From contig NZ_JBDSPJ010000002.1 in the NCBI RefSeq assembly GCF_039912695.1, positions 186,001 to 250,000 of the forward strand: a DNA stretch of 64,000 nucleotides. Direction: 5' to 3'. The stretch's first letter is position 1. Every line of letters starts with the position of its first letter. The position numbers were made by a program, and so were the translations under genes. This document shows, piece after piece, positions 8,748 through 16,250 of this stretch. The stretch is from Pseudolysinimonas_A sp039912695. Its GTDB lineage: Bacteria; Actinomycetota; Actinomycetes; Actinomycetales; Microbacteriaceae. A model generated the notes under the pieces. That model saw only the letters and a list, made by a program, of their open reading frames with translations, made no database searches and was not told the origin of the DNA.

Positions 8748-9431
8748 TTAGGAAACGCGCACCCAGAGCCCGGTGCCGGTCGGACCCCAGCGCACCTGGA
8801 GACCCATTCCCGAGAACTCGACGCCATCGGCAAGGAACCGAGTCTCCGGAACGCAACGTGACGTGCCTTCGAGAGTTCGCATCACGATCACGCACACCTG
8901 AGGGACGCCGTCATCCATCCCCCGTACCGCGTAAACCGTCGCGGTCTCGTCGGAGCCGATCCACCGCACGTCGATGTCGGTGAGGCGGTCGTCGAACCAG
9001 TCGGTGACGCTGAAGCCTCCGCCGAGATCGTCGTGCGCGGTCGCCTCACGTTCGAACACACTCAGCGACGGCAGGTCGTCGGATGAGACCACCCGCACCG
9101 GGACGGGTGTCGGGGATTCGGTCGGCAGTATCGGCGCGGTCAATGGCATGAGCGTCGTGCCGAGCGCGACACCCGACGCACCGACGATCACGCCCGCTAC
9201 CGCCGCGATTGCGACCCGCCGACGTCGAGTGGATGCTGGCGCGGCCCGGGTCTCCTGCGGATCCGGGGCGTTCTCATCGCTCGGCTCGTTCCCCGGAGGA
9301 ATCTCGTCGACCTGATTTACCGCGGGCGCCGACTCGAGTTCAGCGAGGCGGAGGCGGTCGGCATCCGTTCCTCCGCGGGAATACGCGCGCAGCCGGAGGC
9401 GCGTGACTTCCTCAGGATCGATCGTGGTCAC
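8748..9431 (-). CDS. One-span membrane protein, paralogue of the gene upstream (copy 2)
   Basis: About 227 residues. A cytoplasmic part of about 65 residues starts with LRLRAYSRGGTDADRLRLAELE, followed by acidic/Pro-rich sequence, a basic TRRRR stop, one membrane span (VAIAAVAGVIVGASGVALG), and an outer domain with two cysteines (CVIVMRTLEGTSRC) and a closing RWGPTGTGLWV. The same order and motifs recur in the upstream gene, so this is a tandem duplicate. The GTG start overlaps the upstream TGA (GTGA), so translation is coupled. The family is unknown to me. The N-terminal segment does not show the zinc motif of anti-sigma factors, though the overall layout resembles them. Confidence 0.75.
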   Translation of the reverse strand: MTTIDPEEVTRLRLRAYSRGGTDADRLRLAELESAPAVNQVDEIPPGNEPSDENAPDPQETRAAPASTRRRRVAIAAVAGVIVGASGVALGTTLMPLTAPILPTESPTPVPVRVVSSDDLPSLSVFEREATAHDDLGGGFSVTDWFDDRLTDIDVRWIGSDETATVYAVRGMDDGVPQVCVIVMRTLEGTSRCVPETRFLADGVEFSGMGLQVRWGPTGTGLWVRVS

Positions 9432-10192
9432 GGCCCCATCGTGCGGTCGCCGGAAAGGTAATTCGCCGGATTCGGCGCCGGCGGGGATGTGGGGGCGGCC
9501 GCTGGGTCCTCGACGAACCACATCTCGGTGCCCTGTGGCCCCCAGCGAAAGTCGAGGCCGAAAGTAGCCAGGCGAACCCCGCGGATGGCGAAGTCACCCG
9601 CCTCGGCACAGCTCGCCCCCGACTCTGTCAGCTGCTGCACGATCAAACACACTGTCGTCTCACCGTTCAGGGTGCCGCGCGCGGCGTACACCGTGCTGCC
9701 GTCGACCGCGCCGAGCCACCGCAATTGGGCGTCCTCGGTTCCGCCGGGCAACACGTGGTCGAGCGGGATGAGGAGGTTGGCGGGATCGTCGGCAGCCGCC
9801 GCATCCCGGTCGAAGATCGCGAGGGACGTGACCTCATCCGGTGTCGGGGAGGCGCCCGCTCCGGGCTGAGCCGTCTGCATGGAAATACCTGCAGTCACGA
9901 CCGCGCCGACGGCGAGCCCCGCGACTGCGGCGGCGACCAGGTGACGTGGGGTGATCAATCGGCGCGGAGGTTCAGTCGCCGCGTGCGGCGGGTTCTCGTC
10001 GGATTCGACCTCGGCACCGAATGCTTCAACAGGCCCGGGCGCCGTGGTGGGGAGCTCGGCCGAGACTCGGTGAACGTCTTCCAACTCGGCGAGACGCCGA
10101 CGATCGTTTTCGGTCCCCGAGCGCGAGTACGCGACTCGGCGCAGCATGTCGAGTTCATCGACATCGCCGGTGGGCGCTTCCTCGTCAGCCAC
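9428..10192 (-). CDS. One-span membrane protein, paralogue of the gene downstream (copy 1)
   Basis: A 254-residue protein with the same architecture as its downstream neighbour: cytoplasmic LRRVAYSRSGTENDRRRLAELE, a Pro/Glu-rich linker, a membrane span at about 88-108, and an outer domain with paired cysteines (CLIVQQLTESGASC) and FRWGPQGTEMWF near the end, then a Pro-rich tail the other copy lacks. The function is unknown. The outer-domain cysteines probably form a disulphide. The GTG start sits six bases after a TAGAGT box with no ribosome binding site, so the two-gene unit probably begins with a leaderless mRNA. It is transcribed away from the SDR gene at 10271. Confidence 0.75.
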   Translation of the reverse strand: MADEEAPTGDVDELDMLRRVAYSRSGTENDRRRLAELEDVHRVSAELPTTAPGPVEAFGAEVESDENPPHAATEPPRRLITPRHLVAAAVAGLAVGAVVTAGISMQTAQPGAGASPTPDEVTSLAIFDRDAAAADDPANLLIPLDHVLPGGTEDAQLRWLGAVDGSTVYAARGTLNGETTVCLIVQQLTESGASCAEAGDFAIRGVRLATFGLDFRWGPQGTEMWFVEDPAAAPTSPPAPNPANYLSGDRTMGP

Positions 10193-10198
10193 GACAGC

Positions 10199-10204
10199 AC
10201 TCTA
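10199..10204 (-). promoter_or_regulatory. Probable -10 box of the leaderless paralogue operon
   Basis: TAGAGT on the minus strand, then GCTGTC (six bases), then the GTG start at 10192. No ribosome binding site is visible. Confidence 0.45.
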
Positions 10205-10258
10205 AGCGCGGCCGCCAGCCGCGCGCTGCGCAAACGATTCGCGATCAGCAGCCGTAGA

Positions 10259-10264
10259 TAGGCT
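10259..10264 (+). promoter_or_regulatory. Probable -10 box of the leaderless SDR mRNA
   Basis: TAGGCT, then TGACGC (six bases), then the GTG start at 10271. No ribosome binding site is visible. Confidence 0.45.
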
Positions 10265-10270
10265 TGACGC

Positions 10271-11020
10271 GTGACTCGGCGGAAAGCGGTATTGCTTACA
10301 GGGGCGGGCCGCGCAACCAGCATCGCTCACGGCATTGGGCTGACCCTAGCCAACGACGGATGGAACCTTGCTCTCACCACGTGGACTCCCTATGACCGTG
10401 AAGCTGCTTACGGCGGGAGCCTCGGCGACATCGATGAGTTGAAATCAAACCTGACTGCTGCCGGAGCGACTGTCGTCAGAATCGAAGCAGATCTGGCCGA
10501 TCCTCAGGTACCAGCACAAGTCGTCGTTCGGGCGGCGGAGGAGCTCGGCGGGCTAGACGCGCTCGTAATCTCGCACTCCCACAGCGCGGATTCCTCAATC
10601 ATGGACACCACCCTGGAGAGCTTCGACAGACACTTCGCTGTGAATGCTCGTGCGGCCTGGCTGCTTATCCGTGCCTTCGCCGAGCTCAGGCCGGTGGCCG
10701 GACGCATCGTCGCGCTAACGAGCGACGACGTTGTCTTCAATCTCCCTTACGGTGCCAGCAAGGGAGCGCTGGACCGCATAGTTCTGGCCGCGGCCGGAGA
10801 GCTGGGCACGCGGGGAATTACTGCCAACCTCATCAATCCGGGCCCGATCGACACCGGATGGATGAACGAGAACGATCGAGCTTCGCTCTTGTCCCGTCAG
10901 CCACTAGGTCGACTTGGCACTCCGCGGGACACGGCCAACTTGGTGCGATTCTTGCTGTCCGATGAGGGTGCATGGATCACCGGGCAACTGCTGAACAGCG
11001 ACGGCGGCTTCCTCCGCTGA
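10271..11020 (+). CDS. Short-chain dehydrogenase/reductase (SDR family)
   Basis: A 249-residue Rossmann-fold NAD(P)-dependent oxidoreductase. The cofactor motif is LLTGAGRATSIAHGIG, an extended glycine motif like those of enoyl-ACP-reductase-type and 3-oxoacyl-reductase-like SDRs. Other features are an acidic ADLADPQ after the second strand, the SHSHS segment in place of the usual NNAG, the NARAAW helix, the catalytic Ser in ALTSDD, YGASK with the Tyr and Lys, and NPGPIDTGWM. The C-terminal GQLLNSDGGF is typical. Substrate unknown; the lack of NNAG and the ATSIAHGIG motif set it apart from classical 3-oxoacyl reductases. It is transcribed alone, ahead of the tRNA cluster on the other strand. 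Confidence 0.9.
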   Translation: MTRRKAVLLTGAGRATSIAHGIGLTLANDGWNLALTTWTPYDREAAYGGSLGDIDELKSNLTAAGATVVRIEADLADPQVPAQVVVRAAEELGGLDALVISHSHSADSSIMDTTLESFDRHFAVNARAAWLLIRAFAELRPVAGRIVALTSDDVVFNLPYGASKGALDRIVLAAAGELGTRGITANLINPGPIDTGWMNENDRASLLSRQPLGRLGTPRDTANLVRFLLSDEGAWITGQLLNSDGGFLR

Positions 11021-11284
11021 CTCCGGCTCTTGCCGGGCCGCTACCCACCGCATGTCGGTCGTGCAGATAGACCCCCTCTCCCGCGCGATTGCCGCGATCG
11101 CTCTCGTCGTGGCAATCGTCAGCCTCGCGCAAGCCAATCGGGCGACCGACCGAGCCCGCAGCGCCGCCCTCCGCGATGAGGTGCGGCGGGCGATCATTGA
11201 GTGGGCTCCGCGAAGATTGTTGAGGCGCTCCGCCTGGGCACTTCTGGGCAAGATAGAGCCGCGCCTCGCGGGTCTCGGAAATGC

Positions 11285-11308
11285 GAAAAGCCCCGGAATC
11301 CCGGGGCT
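11285..11308 (-). terminator. Rho-independent terminator of the Gly-Cys-Val tRNA operon
   Basis: On the minus strand, an eight-base-pair stem AGCCCCGG/CCGGGGCT with a four-base loop is followed by TTTTC. It lies six bases past the encoded CCA of tRNA-Val, so it ends the three-tRNA transcript. Confidence 0.85.
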
Positions 11309-11313
11309 GCTCT

Positions 11314-11388
11314 TGGTGGGCGATACTGGGATCGAACCAGTGACCTCTTCCGTGTCAGGGAAGCGCGCTACCGCTGCGCCAATCGCCC
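11314..11388 (-). tRNA. tRNA-Val (anticodon GAC)
   Basis: Cloverleaf readable on the minus strand: acceptor GGGCGAT pairs with ATCGCCC, the D arm is GGCGCAGCGGTAGC, the anticodon stem CTTCC/GGAAG encloses a loop with GAC, the T arm is CTGGTTCGATCCCAG, discriminator A, and CCA is encoded. It decodes GUC (and GUU). It is the last gene of a Gly-Cys-Val cluster. Its body is nearly identical to tRNA-Val(CAC) at 12190. Confidence 0.97.
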
Positions 11389-11420
11389 GTCTCCGGCTGG
11401 CTGCCGGCTTTCGGTGAGTG

Positions 11421-11491
11421 AGGTGGCGACGGGATTCGAACCCGTGTGGACGGCTTTGCAGGCCGCTGCCTCGCCTCTCGGCCACGCCACC
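11421..11491 (-). tRNA. tRNA-Cys (anticodon GCA)
   Basis: Minus-strand cloverleaf: acceptor GGTGGCG/CGCCACC with discriminator T, D arm GGCCGAGAGGCGAGGC, anticodon loop CTGCAAA with GCA, and T arm ACGGGTTCGAATCCCGT. CCA is not encoded. It is the middle gene of the Gly-Cys-Val cluster. Confidence 0.97.
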
Positions 11492-11534
11492 ATGTGTGCG
11501 GCGACCCGGAGGTGCACCGTGAGACTTTCACTCG

Positions 11535-11606
11535 AGCGGATGACGAGATTCGAACTCGCGACCCTCACCTTGGCAAGGTGATGCGCTACCACTGCGCCAC
11601 ATCCGC
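11535..11606 (-). tRNA. tRNA-Gly (anticodon GCC)
   Basis: Minus-strand cloverleaf: acceptor GCGGATG/CATCCGC, D arm GGCGCAGTGGTAGC, anticodon stem CACC/GGTG around TTGCCAA, and T arm GCGAGTTCGAATCTCGT. CCA is not encoded. It is the first gene of the Gly-Cys-Val cluster, a common actinobacterial order. Confidence 0.97.
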
Positions 11607-11678
11607 ATTTTGCCCGCTTGCGCGTGCGGGTTCGACTCTAGCCGATGCCCTGAGTGCGGCCAAACCGCGACCCGCGTG

Positions 11679-12148
11679 TTACGCCCACCAGAAATTGTTC
11701 TGCACGAAGGTCGAGAAATCCCGGACGTCGACCCGATCACGAGGGTGACGAGCAGTCGGTTGCCCCACATCAGCACGAGCAGGTAGCCAACCGCGAGTGC
11801 GGCAGCGGCAAGGAGCCGCCCTCGAGAGGAGCCGTCGGCGCGACGACGGGCACCGAGGTGAGCGAACACGACGACGACCGCCGCGGGAACGATCGCGAGA
11901 AGTCCGAGGATCCCCAGCGCGGTTGCGATCGTGTAGCTGGAACTCCCGGGGTCGTACGCCGTGGGGTCAGCCTGGACCGCTCCCCCGGTGAGCTTCACGA
12001 TGAAATACAGCAGCACGAGCAATGCGCCGAGTAACGCCGCAACGATGCTCACTACCGGCACCGGGTCGCGCGGAATAGGAACCGCAAACGCTGGCTGACC
12101 AGGCGCAAATTGCGGCGGAACTGAGGTCGCAGGGGGCGCTTCGGACAT
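11679..12148 (-). pseudogene. Small multi-span membrane protein gene with a one-base frameshift near its 3' end
   Basis: The reading frame from ATG 12148 gives a Pro-rich start (MSEAPPATSVPPQF), then three to four hydrophobic spans up to LVTLVIG, ending near 11734. In that frame the tail continues as basic sequence straight across tRNA-Gly, which is implausible. In the next frame from 11732 the sequence reads VDVRDFSTFVQNNFWWA and stops at TAA 11681-11679, a natural C-terminus for a protein of about 156 residues. Restoring one G in the GGG run at 11732-11734 joins the two frames. Either the gene is damaged or the sequence has a homopolymer error. Family unknown; it resembles short DUF4190-like membrane proteins in layout only. 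Confidence 0.6.
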
Positions 12149-12189
12149 TGCGCCAGCCTACTGAGCCTGTGTGGCAGGATGGAGGCCGC

Positions 12190-12265
12190 GGGCGATTGGC
12201 GCAGTTGGTAGCGCGCTTCCTTCACACGGAAGAGGTCATCGGTTCGAGTCCGGTATCGCCCACCA
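12190..12265 (+). tRNA. tRNA-Val (anticodon CAC)
   Basis: Plus-strand cloverleaf: acceptor GGGCGAT/ATCGCCC, D arm GGCGCAGTTGGTAGC, anticodon stem CTTCC/GGAAG around TTCACAC, T arm TCGGTTCGAGTCCGG, discriminator A, and encoded CCA. It decodes GUG. It is transcribed divergently from the frameshifted membrane gene and converges on the NERD gene. Confidence 0.97.
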
Positions 12266-12273
12266 CATCCTCA

Positions 12274-12882
12274 TCAAGCAGGGTCGAGAGAGCTGCCCAG
12301 CCGACCGTGGAGCCCCTCGATCTCGGCGGCACTCAGTGGCCCCGGCAGCCGCAGCAGGTCGGCAAGACCGTCCAGGGAAGTCACCCCGACTCCGTCGACC
12401 AGGTAGCCGTTAACGAGGTCCCAGTCGGCTCCGGAGAAACACAGGATGCCGCGCACCGGCACGGACGATTCGCCCACCACCTGAGACACGACCCGAACCT
12501 GACGCTGGATCCCGCGCACCAGATCGGTGGCATCCTCGCGCCCGAGGTAGAGACGGCGTTCCGTTGCACTCAGGATGTCGACCCGCGGACGCCCGACGTG
12601 ACTTTTCGCGTCGACCACGTAGACGCCGGTCGCCGCGATGGCGATGTGGTCGATGTTCGCCAGCGACCCCGGAATGCGCCGGTCGTGCACGACGCGCACT
12701 CCGTCAACGATGAGATCCTCGAGTGCGCGCCCGACGAGCCGCTCACCGATGGCGCCCCGTCGCCAGTTCTCGGCATCCCCCGACGCTCTACGCGGACCCG
12801 GAACGGCACGTGAACGCAGCCCGGCCAACCTGACGCTCTCGCGATAGGCGGAAGCGCTCGCGAACCCGTCGTGGTGCGTCAT
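12274..12882 (-). CDS. NERD-domain (nuclease-related) protein
   Basis: A 202-residue protein with the NERD fold. WRRGAIGERLVGRAL holds the first conserved Gly/Glu, RRIPGSLANIDHIAI the catalytic-type Asp, and GVYVVDAKSHVGRP the Asp-x-Lys typical of restriction-endonuclease-like folds. The rest (FSGADWDLVNGYLVDGVGV) matches the usual domain end. NERD proteins are thought to act on nucleic acids, but few have been tested. The ATG follows a TAGCCT box by six bases, so translation is probably leaderless. It converges with tRNA-Val, eight bases away. Confidence 0.88.
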   Translation of the reverse strand: MTHHDGFASASAYRESVRLAGLRSRAVPGPRRASGDAENWRRGAIGERLVGRALEDLIVDGVRVVHDRRIPGSLANIDHIAIAATGVYVVDAKSHVGRPRVDILSATERRLYLGREDATDLVRGIQRQVRVVSQVVGESSVPVRGILCFSGADWDLVNGYLVDGVGVTSLDGLADLLRLPGPLSAAEIEGLHGRLGSSLDPA

Positions 12883-12888
12883 CGCGGC

Positions 12889-12894
12889 AGGCTA
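12889..12894 (-). promoter_or_regulatory. Probable -10 box of the leaderless NERD-gene mRNA
   Basis: TAGCCT on the minus strand, then GCCGCG (six bases), then ATG at 12882. It falls just past the stop codon of the DUF2071 gene (12892). Confidence 0.45.
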
Positions 12895-13620
12895 TCCCCC
12901 GCCTCGGACAGGAGCAGCGAATCTCGTCGTGACCCCGGGCGAGAACAGCACCGAATCCGGCGCACGATCGGTCACGCCGGGCAGTCCCGCAGCCGTCACG
13001 AGCTGGTCGTCAAGGTCGACGAGGTGCGCCGCGTGTAAGGTCCACGGCGCATGCTCGTTGCGCAGAAAACGTGTGCGGCCGCCTCGGGCGACGAACATCC
13101 CCCAGCGAGCGGTGAGGAAGTCGGCGAGCGGATCTGCTTCGATCACGTCCCCAGGCTTCGCGACAACGAGACTGGTTGGCCCCCCACCGTGTCGCTTGGA
13201 TCGGTAGCTCACGAGATCGCCGTCATGCGACATCCCGGTGGCGGCCCAGAAGTAGGGCAACCCGAAAGTGGCGCGTGCGGCGACGACCGCCGCGAGTCGG
13301 GATGCCTCCAGGGAGCGGAAGATCACCCCGCGCCGCCCGTCGGCGTCGACGCCGTATAGCCGCACGTTGATTTCGACGAACGACCCGAAGTACGGCACCG
13401 GCGGACTGCCCAGCAGCGTCGCCCGATCGAGCAGGAACGGGATGAGTCCCACCCAGGTCGCTCCGTCGTGCACGTCGGGGCGCACGCCGGGCGGAAGAAG
13501 CGGTGCCACGCGATCGGGCTCGACTCGCCAGTGCAGGAAGGTCAGATCGCTCCAGCGCTGACTCGCGATCGTGCGACCCGGCAGGGGTGGCGCGTTGCGG
13601 GTGATCGGTTCGATCGTCAT
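12892..13620 (-). CDS. DUF2071 (YqjF-like) protein
   Basis: A 242-residue protein with the DUF2071 pattern: WSDLTFLHWRVEPDRVAPLLPPG at the start, then DGATWVGLIPFLL, YFGSFVEINVRLYGVD, GVIFRSLEASRLAAVVAAR, and the LPYFWA motif. The fold is related to acetoacetate decarboxylase, but the usual catalytic lysine is not identifiable, and the role of the family is unsettled. The ATG overlaps the TGA of the upstream membrane gene by one base (TGATG), so the two are one transcript and translationally coupled. Confidence 0.9.
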   Translation of the reverse strand: MTIEPITRNAPPLPGRTIASQRWSDLTFLHWRVEPDRVAPLLPPGVRPDVHDGATWVGLIPFLLDRATLLGSPPVPYFGSFVEINVRLYGVDADGRRGVIFRSLEASRLAAVVAARATFGLPYFWAATGMSHDGDLVSYRSKRHGGGPTSLVVAKPGDVIEADPLADFLTARWGMFVARGGRTRFLRNEHAPWTLHAAHLVDLDDQLVTAAGLPGVTDRAPDSVLFSPGVTTRFAAPVRGGG

Positions 13621-14675
13621 CAGGTCGGGTCGGGCTGAGGCTGCACCGCGACGACGAGAGTTGGCTCCGACTGATGACGCCTCAGCAGCACCCAGGCGGG
13701 CGCCGAGACGATCACAGATCCGACCGCGACCCCGAGGAACGCCAGGAGAGGAGTGTTCAGCACGCCGACCTGCGCGCTGAACAGAACGCCCACGGTGTCA
13801 CCCGCGATCGGTGGGGCGAGGAATCCTATGGCTGCAGCGACGAGCAGGGTGAGCCCCCATCGGGTGGCGACTCCGGCGCGAGAGACCACCCGCGCCGAGT
13901 GGATCAGCGCTCCAAAGACTCCGGCCAGGGCGCCCACGAGCAGCGACCACGGGAACGAGACGGTAACCGCCCCAGATATCGTCGCCGCGATCCCCGCGAA
14001 GAAGCCGAACCCCAGCGAGCGCGGCACGGCGCGGCCAACGGCCTTCAACCGATCCACGAGCAACCAGCCGACGGCTCCCGCGAGCGGCCCCACCGCCCCG
14101 GCCAGGAGGATACGCGGGATGTAGACATCCACAGCCGCTTCGAGGCTGGAGAGCCAGACCGCGAACGCCACCCAAAAGCCGAGAGCAGCCACGAGAGCCG
14201 CCGGTCCGCCGATCTGTGGTTGCGTCCGGCCGACGCCCGGTGACCAGGCGAGCAGCACGTAGGCACTGGCTGAGACGAAGAGCGGGAGAGCTCCCCCGAA
14301 GTCGGTAAACCCGCATCCGCTGAGCCGGCACGGGTTAGTGAGAACAAGAGGCAGAACGGCCGCCACCGGAAAGACGATGAGGCCCCAGGTGAGCATCAAC
14401 ACCCACCGTGCCACGCGATTCGCGCCCGACGCGATCGCGGCGGACTCCAGCAATACAAGTACCGGCAGAGTGAATGCCGAGATGCCGAGCAGGTAGTCCA
14501 AACGGGCGGCGCCGGTCAGCATTCCGAGCAGAGTCGTCACAGCGGTGGTCAGGATGGCGGCCGCGATTGCCGGCCACACCATCCGTCCGTCGATGAGCCG
14601 TCGCACGAGCTGGAAGATCGCCAACGTCGCGAAGCCTCCTGCGGCGAAGGAGATCGCCACCAGAAGGACGGTCAT
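13620..14675 (-). CDS. Degenerate Amt-like membrane protein without the pore histidines
   Basis: A 351-residue protein with about ten to eleven spans, shorter than Amt (453 here). By eye it aligns end to end with the adjacent Amt: ESAAIASGANRVARWVLML to TVALVSGSIADRAKFGAWM; VFPVAAV to YFPVAS; TDFGGALPLFVSAS to LDFAGGTAVHINAG; AVGPLAGAVGWLLVDRLK to LVAPAAALLGWIIVEKIK; IGFLA to LGFLA. The histidine of VHIN is Phe here and that of GIHLIGG is Arg or Trp, so the twin-His channel motif is gone. It probably cannot conduct ammonium in the usual way. It lies 74 bases downstream of amt in the same direction. The homology is my alignment, not a search result. Confidence 0.65.
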   Translation of the reverse strand: MTVLLVAISFAAGGFATLAIFQLVRRLIDGRMVWPAIAAAILTTAVTTLLGMLTGAARLDYLLGISAFTLPVLVLLESAAIASGANRVARWVLMLTWGLIVFPVAAVLPLVLTNPCRLSGCGFTDFGGALPLFVSASAYVLLAWSPGVGRTQPQIGGPAALVAALGFWVAFAVWLSSLEAAVDVYIPRILLAGAVGPLAGAVGWLLVDRLKAVGRAVPRSLGFGFFAGIAATISGAVTVSFPWSLLVGALAGVFGALIHSARVVSRAGVATRWGLTLLVAAAIGFLAPPIAGDTVGVLFSAQVGVLNTPLLAFLGVAVGSVIVSAPAWVLLRRHQSEPTLVVAVQPQPDPT

Positions 14676-14688
14676 GTCGCAAATGTAC

Positions 14689-14718
14689 GGGGCGCCGCCT
14701 CCGAAGAGACGGCGCCCC
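14689..14718 (-). terminator. Strong hairpin between amt and the Amt-like gene
   Basis: Nine-base-pair perfect stem GGGGCGCCG/CGGCGCCCC with a twelve-base loop. On the minus strand it is followed by GTACATTTG rather than a clear T-run. It may end or reduce the amt transcript before the gene starting at 14675. Confidence 0.5.
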
Positions 14719-14749
14719 GCGCGGACATGTCCGCAGTAACTAACTGGTC

Positions 14750-16111
14750 TTACTTGGCGTCGAGGACGTAGGCGTCCTCGCCGTGAACGACCAGGTCGAC
14801 ACCGGCGACCTCGTCTTCGTTCTTGATGCGGAAGCCCATCGTCTTTTCGATGATGAACCCGATCACGAAGGCGAGCACGAAGGAGTAGATCAAGACCGTG
14901 AACGCCGTGATGGCCTGCACAGCGAGCTGCGAGAACGAGCCGCTGAAGACGAGGCCCGAACCCTGAGCGAGGAAGCCCAAGTACAGGGTGCCGATGAGAC
15001 CACCGATGAGGTGGATGCCCACCACGTCGAGCGAGTCATCGAAGCCGAGCTTGAACTTCAGCTCGATCGCGATGGCGCAGACCGCACCGGCGAGCAGGCC
15101 GAGCACGATCGCCCAGAGCGGGTGCAGGAATGCACACGCAGGGGTGATCGCAACGAGTCCAGCGACGGCACCCGAGGCTGCACCGATGGAGGTCGACTTG
15201 CCGTCCTTGATCTTCTCCACGATGATCCAGCCGAGCAGAGCAGCAGCCGGAGCGACGAGGGTGTTGATGAAGGCGATCGACGCGAATCCGTCAGCCGCGA
15301 GCTCAGAGCCCGCGTTGAAGCCGAACCAGCCGAACCACAGCAGACCGGCACCGAGCAGAACGAACGGCGGGTTGTGAGGAACAGCAGCGCCCTTGGCGAA
15401 GCCGACACGCTTGCCCAGCACGAGGGCGAGCGCGAGAGCCGCAGCACCCGCGTTGATGTGAACCGCGGTACCACCCGCGAAGTCGAGCGTGCCGACCCCG
15501 AAGATGTTCTGCAGTCCGAACGTCGCCCACCCTCCATCGGAGAAGTTAGCTGCCGAGAAGTCCGCTGCATTGGGGTTGTCACCGAGGGTGAAGTTGAACA
15601 CCCACGACGCGACCGGGAAGTACACGACCGTTGCCCAGATGCCGGCAAAGACCATCCATGCGCCGAACTTGGCGCGGTCGGCGATCGAGCCAGAAACCAG
15701 AGCGACAGTGATGATCGCGAAGGTCGCCTGGAAGGCTGCGAACGCCAGGTTCGACAGACCGCCGTAGACCGCGGTGCCGTCGCCCGGGTCGGTTACAGCG
15801 CCGACCGCTTGGTCATAGCCGTTCGACAGGTTGATCTGGCTGATGTCGATGCCGAAGAAGCCATCCAGCCCGAAGTAGCTGTTCGTGCCATCGGCGAAGG
15901 TCGCGCCGCCGTTGCTGAAGGCAATGGCGTATCCGTAAATCACCCACAGGACGGCGATCAGGCCGATTGCGCCGAAGCTCATCATCATCATGCTGATGAC
16001 GCTCTTCGCCTTGACCAGGCCGCCGTAGAAGAAGGCGAGACCGGGGGTCATGAGAAGAACGAGCGCGGCACTCAGCAGCATGTAGCCGGTGTTGCCTTGA
16101 TCCAGAATCAT
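14750..16111 (-). CDS. amt: Ammonium transporter (Amt/MEP/Rh family)
   Basis: A 453-residue, eleven-span ammonium channel of the inner membrane. Visible family marks: PGLAFFYGGLV at span 1, ADRAKFGAWMVF, LDFAGGTAVHINAG with the first pore histidine, LLWFGWFGFNAGSEL, and VVGIHLIGGLIG with the second pore histidine. The C-terminal tail GFRIKNEDEVAGVDL is the cytoplasmic gate that PII proteins normally touch. No glnK follows; instead an Amt-like pseudo-transporter does. GAGAGG precedes the ATG as a ribosome binding site. The upstream region (16112-16440) carries a GlnR-like box, consistent with nitrogen control. Confidence 0.96.
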   Translation of the reverse strand: MILDQGNTGYMLLSAALVLLMTPGLAFFYGGLVKAKSVISMMMMSFGAIGLIAVLWVIYGYAIAFSNGGATFADGTNSYFGLDGFFGIDISQINLSNGYDQAVGAVTDPGDGTAVYGGLSNLAFAAFQATFAIITVALVSGSIADRAKFGAWMVFAGIWATVVYFPVASWVFNFTLGDNPNAADFSAANFSDGGWATFGLQNIFGVGTLDFAGGTAVHINAGAAALALALVLGKRVGFAKGAAVPHNPPFVLLGAGLLWFGWFGFNAGSELAADGFASIAFINTLVAPAAALLGWIIVEKIKDGKSTSIGAASGAVAGLVAITPACAFLHPLWAIVLGLLAGAVCAIAIELKFKLGFDDSLDVVGIHLIGGLIGTLYLGFLAQGSGLVFSGSFSQLAVQAITAFTVLIYSFVLAFVIGFIIEKTMGFRIKNEDEVAGVDLVVHGEDAYVLDAK

Positions 16112-16210
16112 TAGCTACCTCTCTAGCGTTTGCAGAAGTTGCACCGTTGGACCGTTGCGCTCGGGTGAGGGAACTAGCTACCTCAGGTACGCGGCCAGTC
16201 TGGCGTCGGC

Positions 16211-16250
16211 ACATTACCGAGGGACCGCGTAAATGTTTCGGAAGCGTTAC
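16211..16250 (-). promoter_or_regulatory. amt control region: GlnR-like box and -10 box
   Basis: On the minus strand GTAAC-GCTTCC-GAAAC (16250-16235) fits the actinobacterial GlnR pattern GTnAC-N6-GAAAC. TAATGT (16216-16211) lies about 18 bases downstream and could be the -10 box, leaving a leader of about 100 bases. A second, inverted half-related site, GAAAC-AGGAAG-TTTAC, lies at 16281-16266. Confidence 0.5.

Noticed and set aside
11052..11417. Plus-strand frame after the SDR gene, with a hydrophobic start (IAAIALVVAIVSLAQ)
   Set aside because: It runs through the tRNA terminator and into tRNA-Val on the opposite strand. The first 60 codons might be a remnant of a small membrane protein, but nothing supports a live gene. 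No other feature is seen in 11021-11284.
11314..12265. tRNA genes as integration (att) sites of a mobile element
   Set aside because: No integrase, no direct repeat of a tRNA 3' end, and flanking genes show normal composition.
13620..14675. First read as a generic MFS or unknown permease
   Set aside because: Spans, spacing and conserved segments follow the adjacent Amt instead; it was moved to the findings.
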